The notes beneath the pieces were generated by a model. The model saw only the letters and a list, made by a program, of their open reading frames with translations, ran no database searches and had not been told where the DNA came from. A stretch of 53,227 bases of DNA, taken from contig JAIXXA010000071.1 in the NCBI GenBank assembly GCA_027490975.1, positions 1-53,227 on the forward strand, in the 5' to 3' direction. Origin of the DNA: Rhodospirillaceae bacterium (GTDB taxonomy: Bacteria; Pseudomonadota; Alphaproteobacteria; CACIAM-22H2). Positions 1 to 8,687 of the stretch are shown here, piece after piece; within the stretch, counting starts at the first letter, position 1, and each line of letters opens with the position of its first letter. Position numbers and translations under genes: made by a program.

Positions 1-1
1 C

Positions 2-520
2 GTGCGCGTGCTGCACGGGGCGGTCGGCGGCATCACCGAAGGAGACATAGCGCTTGCCAAGGCAAGCCAGGGCTGCGTGGTCGGCTTCAACGTGCGCGCC
101 AATCCGCAGGCGCGCGAAATGGCCAAGCGCGACGGCATCGAGATCCTCTACTACTCGATCATCTACCAGGTGATCGACGAGATCAAAGCGGCCCTGTCGG
201 GCATGCTCTCGCCGACCTTGCGCGAGAAGTTCCTCGGCAACGCCGAGATCCGCCAGATCTTCAACATCACCAAGGTCGGCAAGGTCGCGGGCTGCCGCGT
301 GGTCGAAGGCATGGTCAAGCGCGGCGCGAAGGTTCGCCTGCTGCGCGACCAGACCGTCATCCACGAGGGCACGCTCAAGACGCTGCGCCGCTTCAAGGAC
401 GAAGTGCGCGAGGTGCAGGACGGCTACGAGTGCGGCATGGCCTTCGAAAACTACGAAGACATCCGCGAGGGCGACCTCATCGAGTGCTTCGAAATCGAAG
501 AAGTCGCGCGCACGATCTAG
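2..520 (+). CDS. infB: Translation initiation factor IF-2, C-terminal part (5' end outside window)
   Basis: IF-2 is the GTPase that places initiator fMet-tRNA on the 30S subunit and promotes subunit joining. Only the last 172 or so residues are present, corresponding to domains 3 and 4 (IF-2 core and second beta-barrel). The stretches [44 protein letters not shown] and [14 protein letters not shown] are hallmark IF-2 C-terminal sequence. The frame is open to the window edge, so the G domain lies to the left. The gene ends with TAG at 518-520. A histidine phosphatase follows instead of rbfA, the usual neighbour in alphaproteobacteria. Identification is secure. Confidence 0.96.
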   Translation: MRVLHGAVGGITEGDIALAKASQGCVVGFNVRANPQAREMAKRDGIEILYYSIIYQVIDEIKAALSGMLSPTLREKFLGNAEIRQIFNITKVGKVAGCRVVEGMVKRGAKVRLLRDQTVIHEGTLKTLRRFKDEVREVQDGYECGMAFENYEDIREGDLIECFEIEEVARTI

Positions 521-531
521 GACTTCCGCGC

Positions 532-1107
532 GTGCACGACGAAGATCGAAGGAACAAGTCGGGCAACATCCCGCTTGTTCCTTTTTTCTTTCTGCGCCAC
601 GGCGAGACCGACTGGAATCGGCAGGGCCTGCTGCAGGGCAGCCGTGACATTCCGCTCAACGACACGGGCTTGGCGCAGGCCCACGCCGCCGCCGCCGCGT
701 TGCATGGCGTCGAAATCGCCACGATCGTCGCAAGCCCGTTGGCGCGCGCGCGCCGCACGGCCGAGATCGTCGCGGCTGCGCGCGGCTTCGATATCGTGTT
801 CGAACCGTCTTTGGCCGAGACCCATTGGGGTGCGCGCGAAGGTACCGCCGAAGACGGGCTGCTGCCGAAATGGTATGCGGGCGAGACGCCCGCAGGCGCC
901 GAACCCTTCGCCGAATTCTGCGTGCGTATCGCAAACGCCGTCGCGCGTGCGCTGGCGCGTCCCGCGCCGGTGCTGATCGTGGCCCACGGCGGCAGTTTTG
1001 CGGCCTTGCGCGAAACACTCGGCCTGCCGCGCACCGCGACCCTCGCCAACGCGGTCCCGGTGCAAGTGGTACCCGCCCCCTGGCGGGTTTCTGCATTGAC
1101 GGGGTAG
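532..1107 (+). CDS. Histidine phosphatase family protein (phosphoglycerate-mutase-like)
   Basis: This is a cytosolic member of the RHG histidine phosphatase superfamily, which includes phosphoglycerate mutase and CobC-like enzymes. The N-terminal signature FFLRHGETDWNRQGLLQG gives the catalytic His and Arg, and the second catalytic His lies in LIVAHGGSFAAL near residue 150. The acidic residue in SLAETHWGAREG fits the proton donor of this group. At about 191 residues it has the usual length. The frame is open back into infB, but GTG at 532, 11 bases after the infB stop, is the first sensible start. No strong Shine-Dalgarno is seen. The next gene starts 5 bases after the stop, so the two phosphatases are probably cotranscribed. 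The substrate cannot be told. Confidence 0.82.
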   Translation: MHDEDRRNKSGNIPLVPFFFLRHGETDWNRQGLLQGSRDIPLNDTGLAQAHAAAAALHGVEIATIVASPLARARRTAEIVAAARGFDIVFEPSLAETHWGAREGTAEDGLLPKWYAGETPAGAEPFAEFCVRIANAVARALARPAPVLIVAHGGSFAALRETLGLPRTATLANAVPVQVVPAPWRVSALTG

Positions 1108-1112
1108 CGCCG

Positions 1113-1754
1113 ATGCTCGTGCGCCTGATCTTTGCCGTTGTCATTTTCCTCGCGAGTGCGGCGACAGCTCAACCGCTCGTGCCGGCGGCGAGCGACACGG
1201 CGGCGGGCCAAGCGCTGATTGCACGGCTGCAAACGGGCGGGCTCGTGCTCTATTTCCGCCATGCCGACACGCTCGGCATGCCGTGCGACCGCTCGTTTCG
1301 CATCGGCGACCGCGAGGGTCAGCGCAACATTTCGGCGGCTGGGCAGGTGCAGTCGCGCGCGATCGGCCGAGCGTTTGAGGCGCACCGCATTCCGGTCGAA
1401 CTGCCCGTGCTTGCAGGGCCGGTCTATCGCGCGCGCGATACGGCCGAATTGGCATTCGGGGCCGCGAATGTGCGCGTGACGGACGATCTCTTGGCAGACG
1501 ACTATGCCGGTGCGCGTCTCAACGACGTGCTTGCCGCCCACGCGCGGCTGTTCAGCGAACCCGTTCCGCCGGGCACCAACCGCGTGCTCGTCGGCCATCG
1601 CACGCCCGCGATCATGGTGTTGGGCGAGGCGGTCGGCGGACGCGCTTTTCCGGAAGGGGCTGCCATCGTGCTCGAGCCTGCGCGCCCGCACGGCCGCATC
1701 CTCGGCGTCTGGATGCCTGCCCCCATTCCGGGTGCGGGTTTCCATGCGTGCTAG
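1113..1754 (+). CDS. Secreted histidine phosphatase family protein
   Basis: This 213-residue protein starts with a clear signal peptide (MLVRLIFAVVIFLASAATAQ), so it probably acts in the periplasm. The mature part begins like an RHG phosphatase: LVLYFRHADTLG carries the Arg-His pair, but with Ala-Asp where the classic motif has Gly-Glu. A second conserved His is in NRVLVGHRTPAIMV. The spacing fits a small histidine phosphatase domain, and the central FRIGDREGQRNISAAG segment fits the periplasmic branch of the family. It starts 5 bases after the upstream phosphatase stop and ends 16 bases from the convergent cckA. The substrate is unknown. Confidence 0.8.
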   Translation: MLVRLIFAVVIFLASAATAQPLVPAASDTAAGQALIARLQTGGLVLYFRHADTLGMPCDRSFRIGDREGQRNISAAGQVQSRAIGRAFEAHRIPVELPVLAGPVYRARDTAELAFGAANVRVTDDLLADDYAGARLNDVLAAHARLFSEPVPPGTNRVLVGHRTPAIMVLGEAVGGRAFPEGAAIVLEPARPHGRILGVWMPAPIPGAGFHAC

Positions 1755-1770
1755 CGCGGCTCGCCCGGCT

Positions 1771-3750
1771 TCAGGCCGGGCGCATCGCCTCTTTGGCTTT
1801 CGCGGCGAGCTGGTCGAGGCTGAAGGGCTTGGGCAGGAAATGCACGTTGTCGAAGCCTTCGAGCGTCTGCCGGAACTGTTCTTCGGCATAGCCCGAGATG
1901 CAGATGATCTTGAGATTGGGAAACAGTTTGCGCGATTCGCGGATCAGCGTCGTGCCGTCCATCTGCGGCATGACCACGTCGGTGATCATCAGATCGACGG
2001 TTGAGCCCATCTCGCGCACGATCTCAAGGGCGGCGTCGCCCGTTTTGGCTTCGACCACTTTGTAGCCCTTGTTGCGCAGGGCGCGGGCGCCGAACAGGCG
2101 AACGGCGTCTTCGTCTTCGACAAGCAGCACCGTTCCCGCCCCGGTCAGATCGCGGCGCCGTGCGGCGGGCTCGGTCGCTCCTTCCGCTTGGGCCGCACCC
2201 ACCCAACGCGGCAGCAGCAGCGTGAAGGTCGAGCCTTGGCCCTGCTTGCTGTCCACCAGCACGAAGCCGCCGGTTTGGCGCACGATGCCGTAGACGGTCG
2301 ACAAGCCCAGGCCTGTGCCCGAGCCCACGGCCTTCGTCGAGAAGAACGGCTCGAAGATGCGGCCGATGATTTCGGGCGGAATTCCGGTTCCGGTGTCCTC
2401 GACCGCAATCCGCACATACTCGCCCGCCGGAATCTCTTCGTCGCCGTGGCGCTCGGGGGCGGTCTTCACGGCATTGCCGGTGCGGATCGTGAGCGTGCCC
2501 CCGCCCTGCATCGCGTCGCGCGCATTGACGGCGAGATTGATGATCACCTGTTCGAGCTGGCCCTGGTCCACGCGCACGAGCCACAGGTCGCGCGCATGCA
2601 CGACCTTGAGCTCGATGCCCGCGCCGATCAGGCGGCGCAGCAGATGCGAAAGCTCGGTGAGCGCGTCGGTCGCGTCGATCACTTTGGGCTGCAGCGTCTG
2701 CTGGCGCGAGAATGCCAGCAGCTGGCGCACGAGATTGGCCGCCCGATTGGCGTTCTGGCGGATCTGCATGATGTCGGCGAACGAGGCGTCGCCGGGCTGG
2801 TGGCGCAGCAGCAGGAGATCGCAGAAGCCGATCATCGCGGTCAGCAGATTGTTGAAATCGTGGGCGACCCCGCCCGCGAGCTGGCCCACCGCCTGCATCT
2901 TCTGCGACTGCGCGAATTGCTGTTCGAGCCGGCGCTGCTCGCTGATGTCGAGAAAATGCAGAATGACGGCCCCGGCACTGCCCGCCGCTTCGTCGAGTGC
3001 CCGCGCGAACACGGCAACCACGTGCTCTTTGCCGTCTTCGGCCACGATCCGCAGGTTGAGCCGGTCTTGGGCCCCGCCGGCCGCATCGCTGGCCGCCGCC
3101 CCGGCCGCCAAGCGCCGCAGCTTGGGCACGAGTTCGGCGCGTTCTTCGGGGGCTGCAAACATCGCCACATTGCGGCCCACGGCCGCTTCGCGCGTGGCGC
3201 CGCACAGGCGCTGGAAGGCGCGGTTGGTTTCGGTCAAGCGCCCGTCGGGATCGATCAGCGCGATGCCGACGGGCGCGTTTTCGAAGAAGCGGCGGAAGCC
3301 CGTCTCGCTGCGCGCCAGGGCGGTGGCCATCGCTTGCGAAGGTGCGGCGTCGCGGGCAAGGCCGCGCAGCACAATGCCGTCGCGCCCGTCGGGATCGAGC
3401 GTCTGCTCGATCGCGACCAGCACGGGGGCCGAGCCCACGCGGCGCAGGCGCACTTCGCCTTTGGCCGCTTGGGCGTCGGCAAAGGCTTGGAACGGCGCCG
3501 CATCGGGCGGAACCGGGTCGGCCAGCACGTCGTGCAGCCGCAGGCCGGCGCAGATCTCGTCGACCGGGCGGCCGAGAAGTTCGGCAAAAGCCGGATTGGC
3601 GAACACGAAGCGGCCCGCCGCATCGAGTGCGAAGAAGCCGATCGGCGCCGCGGCCAGGAAGGCACCCGCGCCGTTAGCTGCCCCGTTTGTAGGGCCGCTT
3701 GCCGCTTCGCTCTCGCTGCTCTGTTTGCCGAAGAATTTGCCCCACGCCAT
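1771..3750 (-). CDS. cckA: CckA-type hybrid histidine kinase (cell-cycle phosphorelay), lacking membrane segments
   Basis: CckA is the hybrid kinase/phosphatase that feeds phosphate through ChpT to CtrA and controls division and motility in alphaproteobacteria. This 659-residue protein has two PAS-like domains (about residues 30-135 and 150-272), a DHp domain with phospho-acceptor His297 in GGVAHDFNNLLTAMIGFCDL, an ATPase domain (Asn405/409, EDTGTGIP, GTGLGLSTVYGIV), and a receiver with Asp591 (MITDVVMPQMDG) and Lys641. The DHp/ATPase region (QLLAFSRQQTLQPKV, VRVDQGQLEQVIINLAVNARDAM) is strongly CckA-like. Known CckA proteins usually carry two N-terminal transmembrane helices. None is seen here, and an in-frame TGA at 3784-3786 rules out a longer start. 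It is the last gene of the minus-strand run, 48 bases after folC. Confidence 0.85.
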   Translation of the reverse strand: MAWGKFFGKQSSESEAASGPTNGAANGAGAFLAAAPIGFFALDAAGRFVFANPAFAELLGRPVDEICAGLRLHDVLADPVPPDAAPFQAFADAQAAKGEVRLRRVGSAPVLVAIEQTLDPDGRDGIVLRGLARDAAPSQAMATALARSETGFRRFFENAPVGIALIDPDGRLTETNRAFQRLCGATREAAVGRNVAMFAAPEERAELVPKLRRLAAGAAASDAAGGAQDRLNLRIVAEDGKEHVVAVFARALDEAAGSAGAVILHFLDISEQRRLEQQFAQSQKMQAVGQLAGGVAHDFNNLLTAMIGFCDLLLLRHQPGDASFADIMQIRQNANRAANLVRQLLAFSRQQTLQPKVIDATDALTELSHLLRRLIGAGIELKVVHARDLWLVRVDQGQLEQVIINLAVNARDAMQGGGTLTIRTGNAVKTAPERHGDEEIPAGEYVRIAVEDTGTGIPPEIIGRIFEPFFSTKAVGSGTGLGLSTVYGIVRQTGGFVLVDSKQGQGSTFTLLLPRWVGAAQAEGATEPAARRRDLTGAGTVLLVEDEDAVRLFGARALRNKGYKVVEAKTGDAALEIVREMGSTVDLMITDVVMPQMDGTTLIRESRKLFPNLKIICISGYAEEQFRQTLEGFDNVHFLPKPFSLDQLAAKAKEAMRPA

Positions 3751-3798
3751 GGCCGCAATTCTAACAGCGGTTCGCCGGTTCTGTCAGGACCCGTTCTG

Positions 3799-5064
3799 TC
3801 ATGCGTTCTGGCTGAGGATGCGGCCGCACAGATAGAGCGAGCCGCAGATCAGCACCGGCGTTTGCGCGTCTGCCTTGGCCGCAAGATCGGCGATGGCGGC
3901 GTGCGGGCTCGGGACGGTCTTTGCATCGTCGATGCCGACGCTTTGGGCCGCCGCAACGATCTCGGATGCGGGCCGCGACAACGGCTCGTCGTCGATCGCG
4001 ATGGCGCGCAAGCGGCGCACGAAGGGCGCCACATGGCGCAGAAAATCGGCGGGCTCCTTGGTCGAGAGCATGCCGAACACAAGATCGATCTGCCGGCCTT
4101 TGGCCCAGGCCGCCAAGACCTCGCCGGCCGCTTCGTTGTGGCCGCCGTCGAGATAGAGCGAAATGTCGGGGCCCAGCAGGGACGGCAGCGGCCCTTTTGT
4201 GAGGCGCTGCAGCCGCGCGGGCCATTGGGCGGTCGCCACGCCGGTTGCGATCGCTTCGGCGGGCAGGCCGAGCCCGTCGGCGATGGCCACGGCAAGGGCC
4301 GCATTGTCGATCTGGTGGCGACCGGGCAGGGCCGGGCGCGGCAGATCGTAGTGTCGGCCGCCGCATCGCCACGCAAAGCCGTCGCCGGTCGGCGCGAAAT
4401 GCCATTCGCGGCCGCTGCGGAACAACGGCGCCCCGAGCGCCTGCGCTTTGGCGTCGAACACGCCAGCAGCCTCCGGCGGCTGCACGCCCACATAGGTGGG
4501 CACGCCGGGCTTGACGATGCCGGCCTTCTCGCCCGCGATGGCGGCAAGCGTCGTGCCCAGATACTGCATATGGTCGAACGAAATCGGCGTGAGCCCGACC
4601 GCGACGGGTTTTGCGACCAAATTGGTCGCGTCGAGCCTGCCGCCCATGCCCGTTTCGAGCAGCACGTAATCGGCCGGTGTCCGCGCAAAAGCGAGGAAAG
4701 CCGCCGCCGTCGTGACCTCGAAGAAGGTGATGGGGGCACCCGCATTCACCGTCTCGATCTCTTCGAGCAGGGCTGCAAGGGTTGCGTCGTCGATCAGCGT
4801 GCCGGCGACCCGGATGCGCTCGTTGAAGCGCACGAGATGCGGCGAGGTGTAGACATGCACGCTTTTGCCGGCGGCCTCCAGCATCGCGCGCACGCAGGCG
4901 AGCGTGGAGCCCTTGCCGTTCGTGCCGGCCACATGCACGACCGGGGCGAGCCGGTCCTGCGGATTGCCGAGTGCGGCCATCAGCCGCACGAGCCGGTCGA
5001 GCGACATGTCGATGGCTTTGGGATGGAGCGTCTTCAGCCGCTCCAGGATCGGATCCGCACTCAC
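3799..5064 (-). CDS. folC: Dihydrofolate synthase / folylpolyglutamate synthase
   Basis: FolC is a cytosolic Mur-ligase-family enzyme that adds glutamate to dihydropteroate and to reduced folates using ATP. The 421-residue protein has the P-loop in VHVAGTNGKGSTLA (residues 44-57), the substrate-loop segment YTSPHLVRFNERIRV, and LLETGMGGRLDATN. These are all diagnostic of FolC. The start is GTG at 5064 (VSADPILERL). It overlaps the accD stop by four bases (GTGA), so translation is coupled to accD. The accD-folC order is common in alphaproteobacteria. The length is normal and no defects were seen. Confidence 0.95.
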   Translation of the reverse strand: MSADPILERLKTLHPKAIDMSLDRLVRLMAALGNPQDRLAPVVHVAGTNGKGSTLACVRAMLEAAGKSVHVYTSPHLVRFNERIRVAGTLIDDATLAALLEEIETVNAGAPITFFEVTTAAAFLAFARTPADYVLLETGMGGRLDATNLVAKPVAVGLTPISFDHMQYLGTTLAAIAGEKAGIVKPGVPTYVGVQPPEAAGVFDAKAQALGAPLFRSGREWHFAPTGDGFAWRCGGRHYDLPRPALPGRHQIDNAALAVAIADGLGLPAEAIATGVATAQWPARLQRLTKGPLPSLLGPDISLYLDGGHNEAAGEVLAAWAKGRQIDLVFGMLSTKEPADFLRHVAPFVRRLRAIAIDDEPLSRPASEIVAAAQSVGIDDAKTVPSPHAAIADLAAKADAQTPVLICGSLYLCGRILSQNA

Positions 5065-5972
5065 GCCTTGGCGTCGGGGATCTCGAGCTGCGGCATCGGC
5101 ATGGCCACGATCTCGGCGCGCGGCTTGGGCTCGGTCAAAAGGCCGATCAGCCGAATGAGCGTGGCGCGCAGCTCGTGGCGATGCACGACCATGTCGACCA
5201 TGCCGTGCTCGAGCAGATATTCGGCCTTCTGGAATCCGGCCGGCAGCTTCTCGCGGATCGTCTCTTCGATGACGCGCGCCCCGGCAAAGCCGATCGTGGC
5301 CCCCGGCTCGGCGATGGCGATGTCGCCCAGCATCGCAAACGAGGCCGACACCCCGCCCGTCGTCGGGTCGGTCAGCAGCACGATGTAGGGCAGGCCCGCT
5401 TCCTTGACCTCTTCGGCGGCGATGACCGAGCGCGGCATCTGCATCAGCGACAAAATGCCTTCCTGCATGCGCGCGCCGCCCGAGGCCGGGACCACGATCA
5501 GCGTGGCCTGCTGCAACACGGCAAGCTTCGCCGCCGCCACGAGGCCTTCGCCCACGGCAATGCCCATCGAGCCGCCTTGGAAGTCGAAATCGAACGCCGC
5601 CACGACCGCCGACATGCCGCCGATCCGGCCATGGGCCACCAGGATCGCATCCTGCTCGCCGGTCTTGTCGCGCGCGGCCTTCAAGCGATCGACGTATTTC
5701 TTCTGGTCGCGGAACTTGAGCGGATCGACAACCACCTTGGGCAGCTCGATGCGCGCATAGACGCCCTCGTCGAACAGCGTTTCGAGCCGACGCTTGGCCG
5801 GCAGGCGCATATGGTGGCCGCAATGCGGGCACACGCGCTGGGCCGCTTCCAGATCCCGGTGGAAGATCATCTTGCTGCAGGCGGGGCACGTGTCCCACAG
5901 ATTGTCCGGCACCTCGGTCTTGCGGACGAGGGCGCGGATCTTGGGGCGGACGAAGTTGGTCAGCCAGCTCAT
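5061..5972 (-). CDS. accD: Acetyl-CoA carboxylase carboxyltransferase beta subunit
   Basis: AccD pairs with AccA to transfer carboxyl from biotin to acetyl-CoA, giving malonyl-CoA for fatty acid synthesis. The 303-residue protein begins MSWLTNFVRPKIR. Four cysteines (C29, C32, C48, C51) form the N-terminal zinc ribbon. The carboxyltransferase core follows, with ALVRKTE, MGIAVGEGLV, PASGGARMQEGILSLMQM and PTTGGVSASFAMLGD, which form the acyl-CoA and biotin pocket. The ATG at 5972 was chosen because the zinc-ribbon N-terminus starts there; the frame itself is open further upstream into trpA. It lies 10 bases after the trpA stop and overlaps folC by four bases. Confidence 0.96.
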   Translation of the reverse strand: MSWLTNFVRPKIRALVRKTEVPDNLWDTCPACSKMIFHRDLEAAQRVCPHCGHHMRLPAKRRLETLFDEGVYARIELPKVVVDPLKFRDQKKYVDRLKAARDKTGEQDAILVAHGRIGGMSAVVAAFDFDFQGGSMGIAVGEGLVAAAKLAVLQQATLIVVPASGGARMQEGILSLMQMPRSVIAAEEVKEAGLPYIVLLTDPTTGGVSASFAMLGDIAIAEPGATIGFAGARVIEETIREKLPAGFQKAEYLLEHGMVDMVVHRHELRATLIRLIGLLTEPKPRAEIVAMPMPQLEIPDAKA

Positions 5973-5982
5973 GGGGTCCCTA

Positions 5983-6795
5983 TCAGGCAATCTGTTTGGT
6001 GCGGGCACCGCGCACGGCGGCGGCGAGGTCGCGCACGAGGCCGTGCAGCGACGTAGGTTTGTCCGACAGCGCCACCAGGGCCGAGCCGACGACGCAGGCA
6101 TCGGCATGGCGCGCGATCGCGGCGGCGCCGGGCGCATCCTTGATGCCGAAGCCGACGGCGATCGGCAGCGTCGTCGATCGGCGGATGCGGGCAACGGCCG
6201 TGGCGACCTGGTCGGCCGCCGCCGAGCGCGTACCCGTCACGCCGAGAACGGCCACGTAGTAGAGAAAGCCCGATGCGCCGCTGAGCACGGTCGGCAGGCG
6301 CTTGTCGTCGGTCGTCGGCGTGGCCAGCCGCACGAGATCGAGGCCGGCGGCCTGCGCGAAGGGACGCAGCTCGGCGTCTTCTTCGGGCGGCAGATCGACG
6401 ACGATGAGCCCGTCGGCGCCGGCCGCAGCGGCATCGCGGCAGAAACGCTCGGGGCCGTAGATATAGATCGGGTTGAAATAGCCCATCAGCACGACCGGCG
6501 TGGTCTGGTCGGTCTTGCGGAAAGCGGCAAGCTGGGCGAGCGCCTTGCGCGTCGAGCCGCCGGCTTTGAGCGACCGCAAAGCCGCCGCCTGCACGGCCGG
6601 CCCGTCGGCCATCGGATCGGAGAAGGGCAGACCCAGCTCGATGATGTCGGCGCCGGCGGCCGGCAGCCCGTCGAGAATCGCCTGGGCACGCGCGGCGTCC
6701 GGGTCGCCCGCCATCACGTAGGTGACGAGGCCGGCACGCCCTTCGGCGGCGAGGGCTGCAAAGCGTGCGGCGATTCGTGCGGTGGGGCGGCTCAC
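5983..6795 (-). CDS. trpA: Tryptophan synthase alpha subunit
   Basis: TrpA cleaves indole-3-glycerol phosphate to indole and glyceraldehyde-3-phosphate, and the indole is channelled to TrpB. The 270-residue TIM-barrel protein contains [18 protein letters not shown], which carries the catalytic Glu53 and Asp64 (equivalents of E. coli Glu49 and Asp60). It also has the phosphate-binding GFGIKDAPG and the flexible loop GVTGTRS. The GTG start at 6795 overlaps the trpB stop by four bases (GTGA), consistent with equimolar coupled synthesis. Length and motifs are normal. Confidence 0.96.
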   Translation of the reverse strand: MSRPTARIAARFAALAAEGRAGLVTYVMAGDPDAARAQAILDGLPAAGADIIELGLPFSDPMADGPAVQAAALRSLKAGGSTRKALAQLAAFRKTDQTTPVVLMGYFNPIYIYGPERFCRDAAAAGADGLIVVDLPPEEDAELRPFAQAAGLDLVRLATPTTDDKRLPTVLSGASGFLYYVAVLGVTGTRSAAADQVATAVARIRRSTTLPIAVGFGIKDAPGAAAIARHADACVVGSALVALSDKPTSLHGLVRDLAAAVRGARTKQIA

Positions 6796-8003
6796 AATTT
6801 CACCCCGAGGCGTTCGCCGATCGTGAAGATGTCTTTGTCGCCGCGGCCGCACAGATTCATGACGATCGTGTAGTCCTTGGGCAGCGCGGGTGCGATGCGC
6901 GCCACGTGGGCGACGGCATGGGCGGGCTCGAGTGCGGGCAGAATGCCCTCGGTGCGCGACAGCAGCTTGAAGCCTTCGATCGCCTCGTCGTCGGTGGCGG
7001 CGACGTATTTCACGCGCTTGATGTCGTGCAGCCACGAATGTTCGGGGCCGATGCCGGGATAGTCGAGCCCGGCCGAGATCGAATGGGCTTCGTCGATCTG
7101 GCCGTCTTCGTCCATGAGCAGGAAGGTGCGGTTGCCGTGCAGCACGCCGGGACGCCCGCCTTGCAGCGAGGCCGCGTGTTTGCCCGATTCGAGCCCGAGG
7201 CCCGCGGCCTCGACCGCGTCCATCGACACGTCGCGGTCGTCGAGGAAGGGATGGAACAGCCCCATCGCGTTCGAGCCGCCGCCGATGCAGGCCACGAGCT
7301 TGTCCGGCAATTTGCCTTCGGCGGCAAGGAACTGCTCGCGCGCTTCCTTGCCGATCACGCTTTGGAAATCGCGCACCATCATCGGATAGGGATGCGGGCC
7401 TGCGACCGTGCCGATGATGTAGTAGGTGTCTTCGACATTCGCGACCCAGTCGCGCAAGGCTTCGTTCATCGCGTCTTTGAGCGTGGCCGTGCCCGACGTG
7501 ACGGGCTTCACTTCGGCGCCCAGCAGCTTCATGCGGAACACGTTGGGCGCTTGGCGCGCAATGTCGGTCGCACCCATATAGACGGTGCAAGGCAGGCCGA
7601 ACAGCGCGCACACGGTGGCGGTGGCCACGCCATGCTGGCCCGCCCCGGTTTCGGCGATGATGCGCCGCTTGCCCATGCGCTGGGCCAGCAGGATCTGGCC
7701 CATGCAGCTGTTGATCTTGTGCGCACCCGTGTGGTTGAGCTCGTCGCGCTTCAGATAGATTTTGGCGCCGCCCAAGATCTTGGTCAGGCGCTCGGCGAAC
7801 CACAGAGGCGAGGGCCGGCCGACATAATGGGCGAGATAATAGTCGAGCTCTTTCTGGAAGGCCGGGTCCTTGCGGGCGGCCATGTAGGCGCGCTCGACCT
7901 CGAGGATCAGCGGCATCAGGGTTTCGGACACGTAGCGGCCGCCGAACAGGCCGAAATGGCCGCTCTCGTCGGGGCCGGCGCGGAAGGAGTTGATCTGGTT
8001 CAT
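6792..8003 (-). CDS. trpB: Tryptophan synthase beta subunit
   Basis: TrpB is the PLP enzyme that condenses indole with serine to give tryptophan. The PLP lysine is K96 in [14 protein letters not shown], the catalytic Glu is in [13 protein letters not shown], and the phosphate-binding glycine loop is [10 protein letters not shown]. The 403-residue length is typical. The first in-frame ATG is at 8027, but ATG at 8003 ([13 protein letters not shown]) matches the family N-terminus better. It follows trpF by 45 bases and overlaps trpA. Confidence 0.97.
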   Translation of the reverse strand: MNQINSFRAGPDESGHFGLFGGRYVSETLMPLILEVERAYMAARKDPAFQKELDYYLAHYVGRPSPLWFAERLTKILGGAKIYLKRDELNHTGAHKINSCMGQILLAQRMGKRRIIAETGAGQHGVATATVCALFGLPCTVYMGATDIARQAPNVFRMKLLGAEVKPVTSGTATLKDAMNEALRDWVANVEDTYYIIGTVAGPHPYPMMVRDFQSVIGKEAREQFLAAEGKLPDKLVACIGGGSNAMGLFHPFLDDRDVSMDAVEAAGLGLESGKHAASLQGGRPGVLHGNRTFLLMDEDGQIDEAHSISAGLDYPGIGPEHSWLHDIKRVKYVAATDDEAIEGFKLLSRTEGILPALEPAHAVAHVARIAPALPKDYTIVMNLCGRGDKDIFTIGERLGVKL

Positions 8004-8048
8004 GGCCGCAGGGTTATAGCCGAGCAAACGCGAAGGGCCAAGCCCGCC

Positions 8049-8687
8049 TCAAGCTTCGGCGGCAGCGCTCAAAAAGCGTCGGATCAAGCGCGGCGATTTG
8101 TGCCCGGGCCGGTCTTCCACGCCCGACGACACGTCCACGCACAAAGCCCCCGAAACGCGCGCGGCGGCGGCGACATTGGCGGCCGTAAGCCCGCCCGACA
8201 GCATCCATGGCAACGGCCATTCGGTGCCGGCCAGAATCGTCCAATCGAAGCGCACGGCATTGCCGCCGGGCAAAGCATCGGGCCGCTTGGGCGGCTTGGC
8301 ATCGAACAGCAGCCGGTCGACGACTTCGAGATAGGGCTCGGCCTGCGCCAGATCCTCGGCCTGCGAAATGCCGATCGCCTTCATGGCCGGCAGGCCCGTG
8401 CGCGCTTTGATTTCGGCCACGCGCGCGGGCGTTTCGGCACCATGCAATTGCCAGAGATCGGGCCGGAATCCGGCCAGGATCGCGTCGAGATCGGCGTCGC
8501 TGGGATCGACCGCAAGGGCCACGCGCACGACCATGGGCGGCAGGCCGCGCGCCAAATGCGCGGCGATCGCGGGGCTTACATGGCGCGGGCTGCGCGCGAA
8601 AAACACGAAGCCCGCATAATCGGCACAAGCTGCCGCTTCGATCGCCGCCGGCGCATTGAGGCCGCAAATTTTGACGGCCACGCTCAC
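8049..8687 (-). CDS. trpF: Phosphoribosylanthranilate isomerase
   Basis: TrpF converts phosphoribosylanthranilate to the carboxyphenylamino-deoxyribulose phosphate used by TrpC. The 212-residue (beta/alpha)8 protein starts VSVAVKICGLN, giving the catalytic Cys8. The general acid Asp is in GALCVDVSSGVE near the C-terminus. GFVFFARSPRHVS and WQLHGAETPARV are typical TrpF segments. The GTG start at 8687 overlaps the pyrF stop by four bases (GTGA). A single-function TrpF next to trpBA is the usual alphaproteobacterial arrangement. Confidence 0.95.
   Translation of the reverse strand: MSVAVKICGLNAPAAIEAAACADYAGFVFFARSPRHVSPAIAAHLARGLPPMVVRVALAVDPSDADLDAILAGFRPDLWQLHGAETPARVAEIKARTGLPAMKAIGISQAEDLAQAEPYLEVVDRLLFDAKPPKRPDALPGGNAVRFDWTILAGTEWPLPWMLSGGLTAANVAAAARVSGALCVDVSSGVEDRPGHKSPRLIRRFLSAAAEA

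Noticed and set aside
2188-5388. Very long plus-strand open frame (over 1000 codons) opposite cckA and folC
   Set aside because: It is Arg/Gly/His-rich shadow sequence antisense to well-identified genes and has no family motif; GC-rich codons keep stops rare.
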